NCBI RefSeq assembly: GCF_900176375.1
Contig: NZ_FWYF01000001.1
Span: forward strand, 992,001-1,056,000
Direction of reading: 5' to 3'
Length of the DNA stretch: 64,000 nucleotides
From: Reichenbachiella faecimaris
GTDB lineage: Bacteria; Bacteroidota; Bacteroidia; Cytophagales; Cyclobacteriaceae
The notes under the pieces are model-generated. The model had not been told where the DNA came from. It was given only the letters and a program-made list of their open reading frames with translations, and did no database searches. Positions 19,732 to 29,858 of this stretch are shown here, in pieces; positions within the stretch are counted from its first letter, which is position 1, and the number at the start of each line of letters is the position of its first letter. The translations under genes were made by a program, and so were the position numbers.

Positions 19732-19929
19732 CAATAGAAAAGCGAGCTTATGAGTGTCGCAGTCTTACAGATTAAGAAGTCAAACATTTAACATCCATTT
19801 TGCTGGTTTTTCTATTGCTAACATTTGAGGAAAACTGGCACCAATTACATGATTGGGTTAAACGAAATTCAATCAGTAATTTTTCTCATAATAAAAAAAA
19901 CGAGGTTTTGGTTTTCCTCGTTTTTTTTT
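19732..19929 (+). ncRNA. Structured leader or small RNA ending in a terminator, upstream of modA
   Basis: A perfect 10-base inverted repeat, CAATAGAAAA (19732-19741) and TTTTCTATTG (19808-19817), encloses about 65 bases; adjoining AGC/GCT can lengthen the stem. The segment then runs to a strong intrinsic terminator whose U-run ends 12 bases before the modA start codon. This arrangement fits a transcription attenuator or riboswitch-type leader, or an independent small RNA gene. I do not recognise a known riboswitch class in it. Confidence 0.4.
19893..19929 (+). terminator. Strong intrinsic terminator just before modA
   Basis: A8-CGAGG, a TTTTGGTTTT loop and CCTCG-T9 form a long hairpin with a U-run. 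It ends 12 bases before the ATG of the molybdate-binding protein gene on the same strand, an unusual position unless it regulates that gene. Confidence 0.85.
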
Positions 19930-19940
19930 ATGTTTATCCC

Positions 19941-20708
19941 ATGTCAGTTCTTATTCGAGTCCTACTTTGTGCTACGCTATTATTACCCGCTACCGTCTAT
20001 GGTCAGGATGTCATACTTCGAGTAGCAGTGGCCTCCAGTCTTATGCCTGCCATGGAAGAAATCAAGGGCGTTTTCGAGTCAAGGTATGATATTACTCTAG
20101 AACTGATTCCTGGTGCCTCAGGCACCCTTACCAATCAAATCATGCACGGCGCACCCTATGACTTGTTTATTTGTGCCAACGAGCAATATGGCCAACTTTT
20201 ATTTCAGAAAGGCTTTTTGGAAGAACCACCAAGAGCATTGGTCAAAGGCTCATTGATCCTTTGGTCAGATCAACCCATAAGCAATTGGTCTACTGACAAT
20301 ACAGACACTTTTATTCTGCATGCAAAAAGCTCAGATGTACAAACCATAGCAATAGCCCAACCACATCTGGCGCCTTATGGAGATGCAGCTGAGGCATTTC
20401 TCATTGAAACTGGAATCCTAGATCAAATAAAACCCAAGCTGATCTATGGAAATAACGTATCCATTACAAACCAATATATTTACACGCATGGTGCAAATAT
20501 TGTAATCACGTCTCTAGCCTCCAAAATAAAACTCGAATCTAAAGTTCCTGAATATTGGTATTCACTTGAAAGTGATTCAAATTTGGTTCATACCATTTGC
20601 AGGATAAAAACTAAGAATGAACAATCCGTAAACTTTCAGAGTTTTCTTCTGGATCCAGGTACAAACTCAATTTTCAAGCAATATGGATATACTCTAATAG
20701 TCCAATAA
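19941..20708 (+). CDS. modA: Molybdate ABC transporter substrate-binding protein
   Basis: A 255-residue periplasmic binding protein. A signal peptide (about 1-21, ending ATVYGQ) precedes LRVAVASSLMPAMEEI, the phosphate/oxyanion-binding Ser pair region of ModA, then IPGASGTLTNQI and GAPYDLFICANEQY, all ModA signatures. It should capture molybdate or tungstate. The frame is open from a TTG at 19800, but that would translate through the terminator and lacks a signal peptide, so the ATG at 19941 is preferred. No modB or modC permease or ATPase gene adjoins it, so it is an orphan subunit in this window. Confidence 0.88.
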   Translation: MSVLIRVLLCATLLLPATVYGQDVILRVAVASSLMPAMEEIKGVFESRYDITLELIPGASGTLTNQIMHGAPYDLFICANEQYGQLLFQKGFLEEPPRALVKGSLILWSDQPISNWSTDNTDTFILHAKSSDVQTIAIAQPHLAPYGDAAEAFLIETGILDQIKPKLIYGNNVSITNQYIYTHGANIVITSLASKIKLESKVPEYWYSLESDSNLVHTICRIKTKNEQSVNFQSFLLDPGTNSIFKQYGYTLIVQ

Positions 20709-20907
20709 AAAAATAGATTTAATATATTTAATCTACAAAAAATACAATTCAACAATCATTCATCGAGTTTTTTAGGTGATTCGTAGGAAATACTCTTAGG
20801 TATTTAGGGGAATACTTGTATTTTGTATTTAGAGCACAATACGGATGTTCAGGAACAAATTCTGAATTTATTTTGTAACAAGGTTTACTTGAAAAGAATT
20901 TACTTAG

Positions 20908-23900
20908 ATGAAAAGGTGGAAGATTATAACTGCGTTTTGTTTTACGATTTGTTATACATGCAGTGCATATAGTCAAAGTGGCCCAGGTGGCGTCAGCACT
21001 CCTACCAATAATATATTTTGGCTGCGATCTGACAAAGGGTTGACGTATGATGGCACCAATAACGTAACCACTTGGTCTGATCAGGCCAACAGCCACGACG
21101 CTACTAACAATAACACATCTACCAATCCTTTTTTTGATGTATCAGTCAATATTGGATCCAATAGTGAGCCTGCTATTTTGTTTACTTCTGCCAGTACGGA
21201 ATATTTCGACCTAGCAGATGACGCCAGTATCAATACCTCAGGTGCCACTGCTCGTACCATTTACTTTGTATTCAAAACCGGATCAGATGTAACTACCACG
21301 CAATACCTTTATCAACAAGGAAACTCAACTGATGGTATGTATGCTACCATTTCAGGGGGAGTGTTTACAGTAGGCATATATAGTAGCTCATCAAATCATA
21401 CTATTTCTTCCGCTGCATTAAGTACTGATTCGGATTATATCGTGGGCTTTTCTTATGATGGTGCATCTGGCACCTTAGATCTATCATTAAATGGTACTTC
21501 TTCAACGCAAGTTACTTCTGTCTCCGCATCCATAGCTGCACATACAGGCATTCGTATAGGAAGTGACGTTGGCAATTCAAATTTCATGAACGGGCACATA
21601 GCTGAAATCATCTACTATGATGTGGTTCTAAATGAAGGAGAAACTCGTGTCCTTGACAATTACCTGAGTGAAAAATTCGGGATTACAATTACAAATGATC
21701 ATTTCAGTGCAGCAGGCGCTAATTACAGATTTAATTTAGTAGGAATAAGTCGAGTGAATACTGATGAACACAATGCCTCTACTGGACAGGGAGGTTCAAT
21801 TTATTTATCTGAAAATGGCGCTGATGCCCTGTCAGATAATGATCACATTTACGTTGGTCACAACAACAGCAATTTGAGTTCAACCTCTGTTGATATGACC
21901 GGCATTGCAAATACAGAAAGATACAACAGAATTTGGCATCTAGAGAAATCTGGAAACGTAGGAGTTATTATTGAATTCGATTTGATCGAATCAGGACATT
22001 ATACGGACGTTAGTGGCCTTACAGCAACAGATTTCAGTCTAATGACCCGAGCCGGAACCTCTGGAGATTTTTCTCAAGTCTCCATGGTGACCAATCCTGT
22101 TTTTAATGGAGATAGAATCCAATTCACACTCACAGATGCCGAATTCGCCAGTGGATACATCACTTTGGGAGTTCCTGCGACCTCGAAAAAATGGTATGTC
22201 ATAAATTCAGGGGACTGGTCATCCACAAATACTTGGACATTAGATCCTGCAGGTGCGATTTACAACAATCCTGATGGTTTGACCCCAGACACCTCACCTA
22301 CTGCAGCTTCTGATATTGTGACCATTTTATCTGGCAAAACAGTCCAAGTGGGCAATGGTGATATGTCTGGCACCTTGACCAAGCTGATCGTCAATGGCAC
22401 GCTTGATTTTGGCAGCAGCACAGGGCATGGCACAGTCACAGCTCTAGAAGGATCAGGCACCATCAGATTGAGTGATGATATTTTACCAACGTTCACTGAT
22501 GCAAGTGTCTTTACTAGCGAAGGCGCAGGCGCAGGTACAGTAGAGTACTATGGCTTGAGTGATGTGGACTTAACCCCAGCTTCTGGTCTGACAGCCTTCT
22601 ACAATTTGGTGCTTAATTTTAGTTCTTCTGCTCAACACCTCATTGTAACCAGTGACCTGACCATCAACAATGACCTAACAATTACACAAGGAGATTTTCA
22701 AATCAATGACAATACAGCTACCACCAAAATCACAATTGATCTGAGTGGTGATTTAAGTGTAAATACTAATGGCGAAATTTCAGTAGGAACTGGTGCTATT
22801 GCTGTACCAACCGCGCCTAGCGATTACCACGATACATACCATAGATTGAATATATCAGGGGATTTCATCAACAATGGAACCGTCAACTTCTCCAACCTAC
22901 CAGGCTATGATTTTGCTACCTTTCCTACTGATGGAGCCGTTACCGTCAGGTTTACAGGTCAAACAGACAACACACTAACATGTAATAACACGACCAACTT
23001 CTATGATTTCATGTTGGACAAAGGAAATGATCAAACCTATATCCTTACAGTAAACCCTTCAGCAGTAGGAAATTTCAGAGTCTTTGGCAGAAACGAAATA
23101 GGAACTAGCCCGAATAGCCCTAACCCAAATTTAGGTAAACCCATATTTATTAAAAACGGCACATTACACCTTACGGGAAATACATTTATTCCATCCCTAT
23201 CAGAGGGAGATACAAATCTAGGAGAAGGAGGAAATGGTTCCTGGATTATCCCAGAAACTGGGGCATTGTGGATGGATGGCCCTAACGTAATCGTATGGGG
23301 CACAACCTCTGACGAAAATGATATCGTTGCTATAGATGCCGGGCTAACAGCAGGTGATATAAATGGTGTGAGAACTGGCCCTGGTCAACAACAAACACCT
23401 CTCATGATGGGAAAATTCAGACTTACAGATGGAGTGTATAAGGGGAATGCTGCTCCTGGTTTATTTTATTCAAGTCAAGGAGCTGCCCATTTACAAATCG
23501 AGGGAGGGGCCATGGATATCACCCAGTTAAGAAATCAGGGAGGTGCAGCCACTGTGGTCTATCAACAATCTGGTGGTGTGTTGACCGTTTTGGGCGACAC
23601 AGAAGGTGGAAATAATTGGAGTACTACTTCAGGGATTTTTGATTTCATTGCGGATGATGGTGTATTCAATATGTCTGGCGGCAGTATCATTATCAAAGAC
23701 TACAATGACATGGCCGACCCGGGAGAAATCAATGGCATCAACATTAACATTCCAGAAGGCAACTACAGTGTCACTGGAGGAACTATCGCAATTGATATAA
23801 CAACTACTCTCCCCGCAGAAGGATTTGAAATTGCATTTGCCCCAAACTTTTACAACCTAAATATCCTTAATGACGAGGCTCAGTTTGTAGATTTTCAATC

Positions 23901-26900
23901 AGACATTCGCATAGCCAATGATTTCATTCTTTCAAGTGGAACAGAAAGCCGACTCAATGGCAATAACCTAACGATAGGTCGTAATTTCAATATAGCAACT
24001 GGATCTACTTATACACAAGGCGGAAACAACACAACCTCTTTCAACGGCGGTGCGGCACAGACCATTACACTTGCTGGTACTTATGGTGATTTCTATAACG
24101 TAACAGCTTCTGGTGCCGGCCTTAAGACCATCAGCAGTGGTGACATGACGATCACCAACGCACTCACCATTGAATCTGGAGCATCTATTGACAATGCGAA
24201 TCAGGATATCATTCTTCAAGGCGCGCTGTCAAACTCTGGAACCCACCAAAGTACTGGCACAGGTGCGTTAGAGTTCAGTGGTGGTTCTGGCACCTATACA
24301 ATAAGTGGAGATGACAATGGTGTATTAGGCAATGTTACATTAAATGACGCAACCAATGATGTTAGCTTCTTGGCAGATCAGGCAGTCACTGGCACATTAG
24401 ACTTTGCACAAGATCAGTTGCTGGATATTAACTCCAGTAAACTTCGTATGGAAGGAGCATCTGCGTCCATTACTAATTACGGAGCAGCCAGATTTGTCCA
24501 AACAGATGGTAATGCTTCTGACGGAGGTATTGAATGGTATATCAGCGGAACAGGCTCAATTACTTTCCCTATTGGGACCGACGCCAACAATCAAGATGTC
24601 ACTGACGGCTCAAGGTATACACCAGCCGTCATTACCATTGCCACTTTTACTGATGACGGATACATCCAAGTCAGTGTGGCGGATGATGAAATTCCATCTG
24701 CCGACCCCCCTGGAGGCGGAATATTGAGCTATTACTGGAGAGTCAATCATTCTGATTTTGGTACAGTACCAACCATAAGCTCTTATGTTTTTACACATGA
24801 TGAAGTCGATTTGGATGGTTCGGGAACTGGCAGCTGGAGATGTGGAAAAGGACTTGCCGAGTCACCATTTACAAGATCAACACAAAACGACTACACTGCA
24901 AGTACAAATGCTATAAAATTTGACAACTCAACCGTGGATTTAGACCGTGCCTATTACGGGGCTGGTCATAACAATAGGTTCAATAATAGCCCTACCATTT
25001 ATTACTCCAGGCAAGATGGAGATTTTAATACAGCATCTACCTGGTCTAGAAATGAGCAAGATGGGTCTGGGACACAAGAAGTTCCTACAGAAGGGAGTGT
25101 AGTGATCATTCAGTCCAACGGTGCAGGAGACTCACATAGAGTCAATGTTGTTGCAGCTATCAACGACCTGGGTGCAGTTGTTTTCGATCATGATTATACC
25201 ACCTATCCAGATGCACTATCAGAAGATATTCCACGCCTTCAATTTTTGACCGCTGGAACTTTTAACGTAGGACTGGTTTCAGGTACTGGTATGGTTTCCT
25301 TTGATGCGACACAGGCCATTACTGTTAATGGTGACTTTGGTGACTTTGGTGAAAATACTGATTCCTATTATTTGTACTTTGGAGGTACGGCCACACTGAA
25401 TAACATCCCAACACCCATCCCTAACTTGATGGTGGAATCAGCCACTTATACTATCGATCAAAATATTACCACAAATGCCAATGTCGTAGTCCAGGGAGAT
25501 GGAACCATTATCCCTGTTCAAGACATGAATATTGGTGGAGATCTGATAATAGGCACATGGATAGGAGGCACCTTCCAATTCCCTAATTCGGCTCCGGCCG
25601 TTACAGTTACAGTCAATGGCAACATTGACTTTACGGAAGATCCTTTTACCAATCCTCAAGATAGAGATTTGATTGTGGCGGACGCAGCCACTGACTTGGA
25701 GCATACTTTGATCTTGCATGGTGATATCATACATGGAGCAGAAAATGGGCATAGTCTGGATCTATACAATGCTAACAACACGAGGCCAAGAGTAATATTG
25801 GAACTACAAGGAGAAAGTGATAATAATTATGCAAGAACCTCAACCTCCGTCCCAGACCTCTATAGGATCGTGATAAACAAAGGGAATAGTCAAACCAATT
25901 CTTTTACGTTCAATGATGACTTTACGATCAGTACGCCAACAGCCTCTGTTCAGCCAATCGAGTTGCAGAATGGTGTATTGGTAATCAATGACACAAATAT
26001 TGGAGATGCCAATGACATTGTGCTGACCAACGAAACAAATGATACTAATTTTGATATACCATCTACTGCTGGATTGCAGATAAGTGCAGGCACCATCACA
26101 ATCTTAGGGGATGATTTAGGTATTACATTAGATGGCGCCATCACGCTGGATGGCACAGGCATATTGGATATGGATGGAGGTAACAATAATTTCATTCAAT
26201 ATTCAAGTTCTGGCTCTGCAAGTATAGACCTGAGCGGAACTGCCCAGCTTCTGGTAGGATCACAAATTCGAGAATCTGCTATTACCTCTGGTGGAATATT
26301 GGACTACACACAATCTGGTGGTACAGCACTGATTGGCACAAATACTGGAGGTACTCCTACGACAACTAAACCAATGTTTAAAGTCTCAGAGACAGGCAGT
26401 TCATTTAATTTCACAGGTGGTACGCTCATCATTGCCAACCATTTGGCAAATACTTCAGTTCCGTCTTTATTTCTTGATCCTGCTTCCTCAAGTATTGGCA
26501 CAGGCACCACCATTCAGTTTGGCCACACTTCTACATCATCAGGCTCTGAGGACTTAACAATCAAAAGTACAATTAGCCTATATGACCTCGTGGTTGATAA
26601 TTCTTCAGGAACGTCAGACTACCCTACACTGAGTTTATTGAACACATCGTTGACACTGAACAACGATTTGACCATTGAAGCAAATACAACCATGGATGCG
26701 TCAGGGCTGGCCTTGAACATTGCTGGCAACTTTACTAACAATGGCACATTTACCTCTAACACCAATACCACTACATTCAATGGCTCAAGCACTCAAATCA
26801 TTACTGGAGCTACTACATTCTATAATTTGAGTAAAACTGGCGCAAACACTGTCCAGTTGGCCAATGACTTGGTTGTTCAAAATAAATTGGATATTACATC

Positions 26901-29814
26901 TGGTACTTTAGATGACAATGACAATAACATTACTGTTTCCAGTACAGTGAACAATACTGCCATTCATACCAATACGAACATATCCAAAACCAACAGTGGT
27001 ATTATTCTGGCTGGAACAGCCCCTCAAAAAATAACTGGAACAGGCACATTTAGTAGAATTGAGGTAAACAATGCTTCAGATGTAACGATCAATGACGATG
27101 TAATAATTACAGAACAAGTGCGGTTGAATACGGGCTCTTTAGATATTCAAGGTTTCCAATTGACCATGAACGAAGACGCTACCTTTGTAGACGCCAGTGG
27201 GGGCGGATTTTCTTCTTCAAAAATGGTTCAGACTAGAAGAAGCTTTACTGATGCAGGGGTAATCAAAGTTTATAATGGAACCAGTGCAAGTCCATTCACC
27301 TACCCTATTGGGTCTGGCAATAAATACACACCAGTAGTCATTACACTCACACAAAACAGTGAAACCAATGCGACCATTGCCGTAAGAGCTGCTGATGAGC
27401 CACACCCCAACGTGCAAGAAGATGTAGACAGTCCTGAGTTTGTAGATGCCGACAACGTGCTTCAATACTACTGGGAAGTGACCTCCAACGGCATGACCGA
27501 CTTTACTGGCAACTTCACATTTACCTATCACGGCTCAGACGCTTATGTTACTTCTCCATTTACACTAGATGATTATAATACAGCCAGACTTTTGCCAGAT
27601 GACTCAGATACATGGAATAAGTTAGAAACTGGTTTTAATTACCAATCTAGAGATGGCTCAAACACTTTATCATTTGACATTAGCAGTTCATCAGGTGATG
27701 GAGAGCTTGGGGGTGACTATACTGCTGGTGTAGATGGTGCTGTGCCCGATCAGGTTCAAACTGTAATTTCGAATGTGATGGGAGGCACTGGCAATTGGAC
27801 TACAAATGGCTCATGGGATACCAATTCTGCCCCAAGGGGTGCCATAGTGGAAATACAAGCTGGAGATGAAATCATCATGGATGATTCAGACCTTTTAGCA
27901 TACAAGACTGTTATTGATGGTACACTGACTGTTTCGGCATTAGCCACTAACGCTCGATTAGGAAGAGTTTCTGGCACAGGTACTTTGGTAGTTTCTGGAA
28001 GTGGGAACTTACCTGCTGGTATTTATGATGATTTCTTTAATTGTTCTACAGGAGGAACATTAGCTTTTAATGATGACGATGACTATACGCTACCAGATCA
28101 GATTGCAAATCTTCGAAATCTACTGATTGATGGGATAGGCACTAAATCCTTCCCTAATACGGATATCACAATTTGTAATGATTTAGAACTGAGAGGAGGA
28201 ACTACACTAAACAATGACTTCAGTGTAGCAGTAGAAGTATTAGGAAGCGTGACCCTCACCAATGGTATTTTAGATTTGGGAAGCAACACCACTTTCACCG
28301 TCAATGGTGATGTCACCTTGACTGCTGGCACGATTGAATTAGGCAATAATGATTTGATCATTTTAGGGGATTTGAATCTTGATGGGGGCACGTTGGCTTT
28401 AGGAAGCAATGGATCAATAGACTTAGAAGGAGACTTGACCATAGCTGGCGGCACCATTTCAGGGGCTAATTCCTGTAATGTCAATTTCGCTGGAGATATC
28501 ACAAAGTCGTCTGGTAGTTTTACTGTTGATGCAACGACCAACACATTTACTGCAGATGGCACTGCCAATCAGTTTATAACAGGTGACTTCACTGGCAGCT
28601 CAGCCTTCAATCGTCTGACTGTAAATAAAGCATCTGGTAACTTAAGCATCATAGATGGTGGCAACAATGATGTGGAAGTGGATGGTATTTTGACATTGAC
28701 TGCACGAAACATAGTTACAAATGCATCAAATACAATGACCATCACCTCAACAGGGAGTATATCTGGTGGAAGCTCCAGCAGTTATGTCGCTGGCCCACTG
28801 ACCAAGAATGGCGTAGCTGCAAGTGGAAATTTTACATTTCCTGTTGGCACGAGCGGCAGGTATGGTTATGCTCGTATAGAAAATGTAGGTACGGGAGGAC
28901 AAAATTGGACAGTTGAATATTTCGGATCCAATGCCAATGACGAACAACCCATTGATATAACTACCAATCCTGGGTATGGTGCCATGGTTGAGATTAGTGC
29001 GATAAACACTTGGATCATAACCCCAAGTGGAACCAATAGTGCCGTGGTAGAATTAGGTGTAATAGCTGGAATGGGAGTAGATGTGATAGAAGACGTAAGA
29101 GTGACTATATATGATGGCCCTTCTTCTGGCGAATGGGTGAATCTTGGAGGGTCTCCTGCTGGCGACGAAACCAGTGGTTCAATCACTTCTCAAGTGGCTT
29201 CAGACTTTTCGTCCAGCACTTTTTCATTCGGGGGCATTACTCCAGTAGCACTTCCGGTAGAATTGGTAGAATTTACCGCAACACTGAATGATGGTCAGGT
29301 AGACATAAATTGGATCACTTCATCAGAGCTCAACAATGACTACTTTGAAATCGAAAGATCAGCAAATGGCGAAATGTATGAAGTCATTGGAGAAGTGACA
29401 GGACAAGGAACTGCTAATGAGATCATTCATTATAGCTTCGTAGATGATCGTCCCTATTTTGGAATCTCTTATTATAGACTGGCTCAAACCGATTTTGACG
29501 GTAAGAAAACAACATTTCCGGCTGTAACTGTCAACAACGATTCATTCAAACAGGGTATTGAGACCACTGTATTTCCAAACCCGGCATTCTCATATAATGT
29601 CAATCTTAGAATCTCAAGTGGTGATGAAAATTCATTGGTTAAAGTGCTGCTCTCAGACCTATCTGGCAACTTCGTTTATATGGAAGAGATCAACCCAAAA
29701 CTAGGTACAGCCGAGTATCAATTACGCATACCTTCTGGTCTAGATGCTGGTATTTATTTAATGACCATCCAGCAAGCCCATAACCAAAAAATCGAAAGAT
29801 TAATTATCAAGTAA
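20908..29814 (+). CDS. Giant T9SS-exported adhesin-like protein (2968 residues)
   Basis: Secreted surface protein. Signal peptide 1-22 (ending AYSQ), then a concanavalin/LamG-like domain (about 35-255: IFWLRSDKGLTYDG, HIAEIIYYDVVLNEGE, LSEKFGI), a following module at about 260-430 (NLVGISRV, RIWHLEKSG), and a very long beta-helix-like repeat region rich in Asn, Thr, Gly and Ser with phrases such as LTINNDLTIT and AGTIELGNND. Three copies of a module containing F-x-[YF]-P-[IV]-G lie at about 1217, 2130 and 2642. The end has a fibronectin-like linker (VALPVELVEFTA) at about 2779 and a type A T9SS sorting domain from about 2884 (VFPNPAF ... GIYLMTIQ ... IERLIIK). A role in attachment or gliding is inferred. 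Confidence 0.93.
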   Translation: MKRWKIITAFCFTICYTCSAYSQSGPGGVSTPTNNIFWLRSDKGLTYDGTNNVTTWSDQANSHDATNNNTSTNPFFDVSVNIGSNSEPAILFTSASTEYFDLADDASINTSGATARTIYFVFKTGSDVTTTQYLYQQGNSTDGMYATISGGVFTVGIYSSSSNHTISSAALSTDSDYIVGFSYDGASGTLDLSLNGTSSTQVTSVSASIAAHTGIRIGSDVGNSNFMNGHIAEIIYYDVVLNEGETRVLDNYLSEKFGITITNDHFSAAGANYRFNLVGISRVNTDEHNASTGQGGSIYLSENGADALSDNDHIYVGHNNSNLSSTSVDMTGIANTERYNRIWHLEKSGNVGVIIEFDLIESGHYTDVSGLTATDFSLMTRAGTSGDFSQVSMVTNPVFNGDRIQFTLTDAEFASGYITLGVPATSKKWYVINSGDWSSTNTWTLDPAGAIYNNPDGLTPDTSPTAASDIVTILSGKTVQVGNGDMSGTLTKLIVNGTLDFGSSTGHGTVTALEGSGTIRLSDDILPTFTDASVFTSEGAGAGTVEYYGLSDVDLTPASGLTAFYNLVLNFSSSAQHLIVTSDLTINNDLTITQGDFQINDNTATTKITIDLSGDLSVNTNGEISVGTGAIAVPTAPSDYHDTYHRLNISGDFINNGTVNFSNLPGYDFATFPTDGAVTVRFTGQTDNTLTCNNTTNFYDFMLDKGNDQTYILTVNPSAVGNFRVFGRNEIGTSPNSPNPNLGKPIFIKNGTLHLTGNTFIPSLSEGDTNLGEGGNGSWIIPETGALWMDGPNVIVWGTTSDENDIVAIDAGLTAGDINGVRTGPGQQQTPLMMGKFRLTDGVYKGNAAPGLFYSSQGAAHLQIEGGAMDITQLRNQGGAATVVYQQSGGVLTVLGDTEGGNNWSTTSGIFDFIADDGVFNMSGGSIIIKDYNDMADPGEINGININIPEGNYSVTGGTIAIDITTTLPAEGFEIAFAPNFYNLNILNDEAQFVDFQSDIRIANDFILSSGTESRLNGNNLTIGRNFNIATGSTYTQGGNNTTSFNGGAAQTITLAGTYGDFYNVTASGAGLKTISSGDMTITNALTIESGASIDNANQDIILQGALSNSGTHQSTGTGALEFSGGSGTYTISGDDNGVLGNVTLNDATNDVSFLADQAVTGTLDFAQDQLLDINSSKLRMEGASASITNYGAARFVQTDGNASDGGIEWYISGTGSITFPIGTDANNQDVTDGSRYTPAVITIATFTDDGYIQVSVADDEIPSADPPGGGILSYYWRVNHSDFGTVPTISSYVFTHDEVDLDGSGTGSWRCGKGLAESPFTRSTQNDYTASTNAIKFDNSTVDLDRAYYGAGHNNRFNNSPTIYYSRQDGDFNTASTWSRNEQDGSGTQEVPTEGSVVIIQSNGAGDSHRVNVVAAINDLGAVVFDHDYTTYPDALSEDIPRLQFLTAGTFNVGLVSGTGMVSFDATQAITVNGDFGDFGENTDSYYLYFGGTATLNNIPTPIPNLMVESATYTIDQNITTNANVVVQGDGTIIPVQDMNIGGDLIIGTWIGGTFQFPNSAPAVTVTVNGNIDFTEDPFTNPQDRDLIVADAATDLEHTLILHGDIIHGAENGHSLDLYNANNTRPRVILELQGESDNNYARTSTSVPDLYRIVINKGNSQTNSFTFNDDFTISTPTASVQPIELQNGVLVINDTNIGDANDIVLTNETNDTNFDIPSTAGLQISAGTITILGDDLGITLDGAITLDGTGILDMDGGNNNFIQYSSSGSASIDLSGTAQLLVGSQIRESAITSGGILDYTQSGGTALIGTNTGGTPTTTKPMFKVSETGSSFNFTGGTLIIANHLANTSVPSLFLDPASSSIGTGTTIQFGHTSTSSGSEDLTIKSTISLYDLVVDNSSGTSDYPTLSLLNTSLTLNNDLTIEANTTMDASGLALNIAGNFTNNGTFTSNTNTTTFNGSSTQIITGATTFYNLSKTGANTVQLANDLVVQNKLDITSGTLDDNDNNITVSSTVNNTAIHTNTNISKTNSGIILAGTAPQKITGTGTFSRIEVNNASDVTINDDVIITEQVRLNTGSLDIQGFQLTMNEDATFVDASGGGFSSSKMVQTRRSFTDAGVIKVYNGTSASPFTYPIGSGNKYTPVVITLTQNSETNATIAVRAADEPHPNVQEDVDSPEFVDADNVLQYYWEVTSNGMTDFTGNFTFTYHGSDAYVTSPFTLDDYNTARLLPDDSDTWNKLETGFNYQSRDGSNTLSFDISSSSGDGELGGDYTAGVDGAVPDQVQTVISNVMGGTGNWTTNGSWDTNSAPRGAIVEIQAGDEIIMDDSDLLAYKTVIDGTLTVSALATNARLGRVSGTGTLVVSGSGNLPAGIYDDFFNCSTGGTLAFNDDDDYTLPDQIANLRNLLIDGIGTKSFPNTDITICNDLELRGGTTLNNDFSVAVEVLGSVTLTNGILDLGSNTTFTVNGDVTLTAGTIELGNNDLIILGDLNLDGGTLALGSNGSIDLEGDLTIAGGTISGANSCNVNFAGDITKSSGSFTVDATTNTFTADGTANQFITGDFTGSSAFNRLTVNKASGNLSIIDGGNNDVEVDGILTLTARNIVTNASNTMTITSTGSISGGSSSSYVAGPLTKNGVAASGNFTFPVGTSGRYGYARIENVGTGGQNWTVEYFGSNANDEQPIDITTNPGYGAMVEISAINTWIITPSGTNSAVVELGVIAGMGVDVIEDVRVTIYDGPSSGEWVNLGGSPAGDETSGSITSQVASDFSSSTFSFGGITPVALPVELVEFTATLNDGQVDINWITSSELNNDYFEIERSANGEMYEVIGEVTGQGTANEIIHYSFVDDRPYFGISYYRLAQTDFDGKKTTFPAVTVNNDSFKQGIETTVFPNPAFSYNVNLRISSGDENSLVKVLLSDLSGNFVYMEEINPKLGTAEYQLRIPSGLDAGIYLMTIQQAHNQKIERLIIK

Positions 29815-29819
29815 ATCGT

Positions 29820-29858
29820 AAAGCAAGCATGTACAGACGGTATATGCTGCTTTCTTTT
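29820..29858 (+). terminator. Intrinsic terminator after the T9SS gene
   Basis: AAAGCA-A-GCAT, a loop, and ATGC-TGCTTT followed by a T-rich tract form a hairpin with one bulged A, six bases after the stop codon and just before the convergent glycosylase gene. Confidence 0.6.

Noticed and set aside
19800-19940. Upstream extension of modA from a TTG
   Set aside because: It would translate a terminator hairpin and lose the signal peptide position; the ATG at 19941 is better.
22260-29669. Several antisense frames inside the giant T9SS gene
   Set aside because: They arise from repetitive Asn/Thr/Gly codons on the other strand and have no recognisable features.
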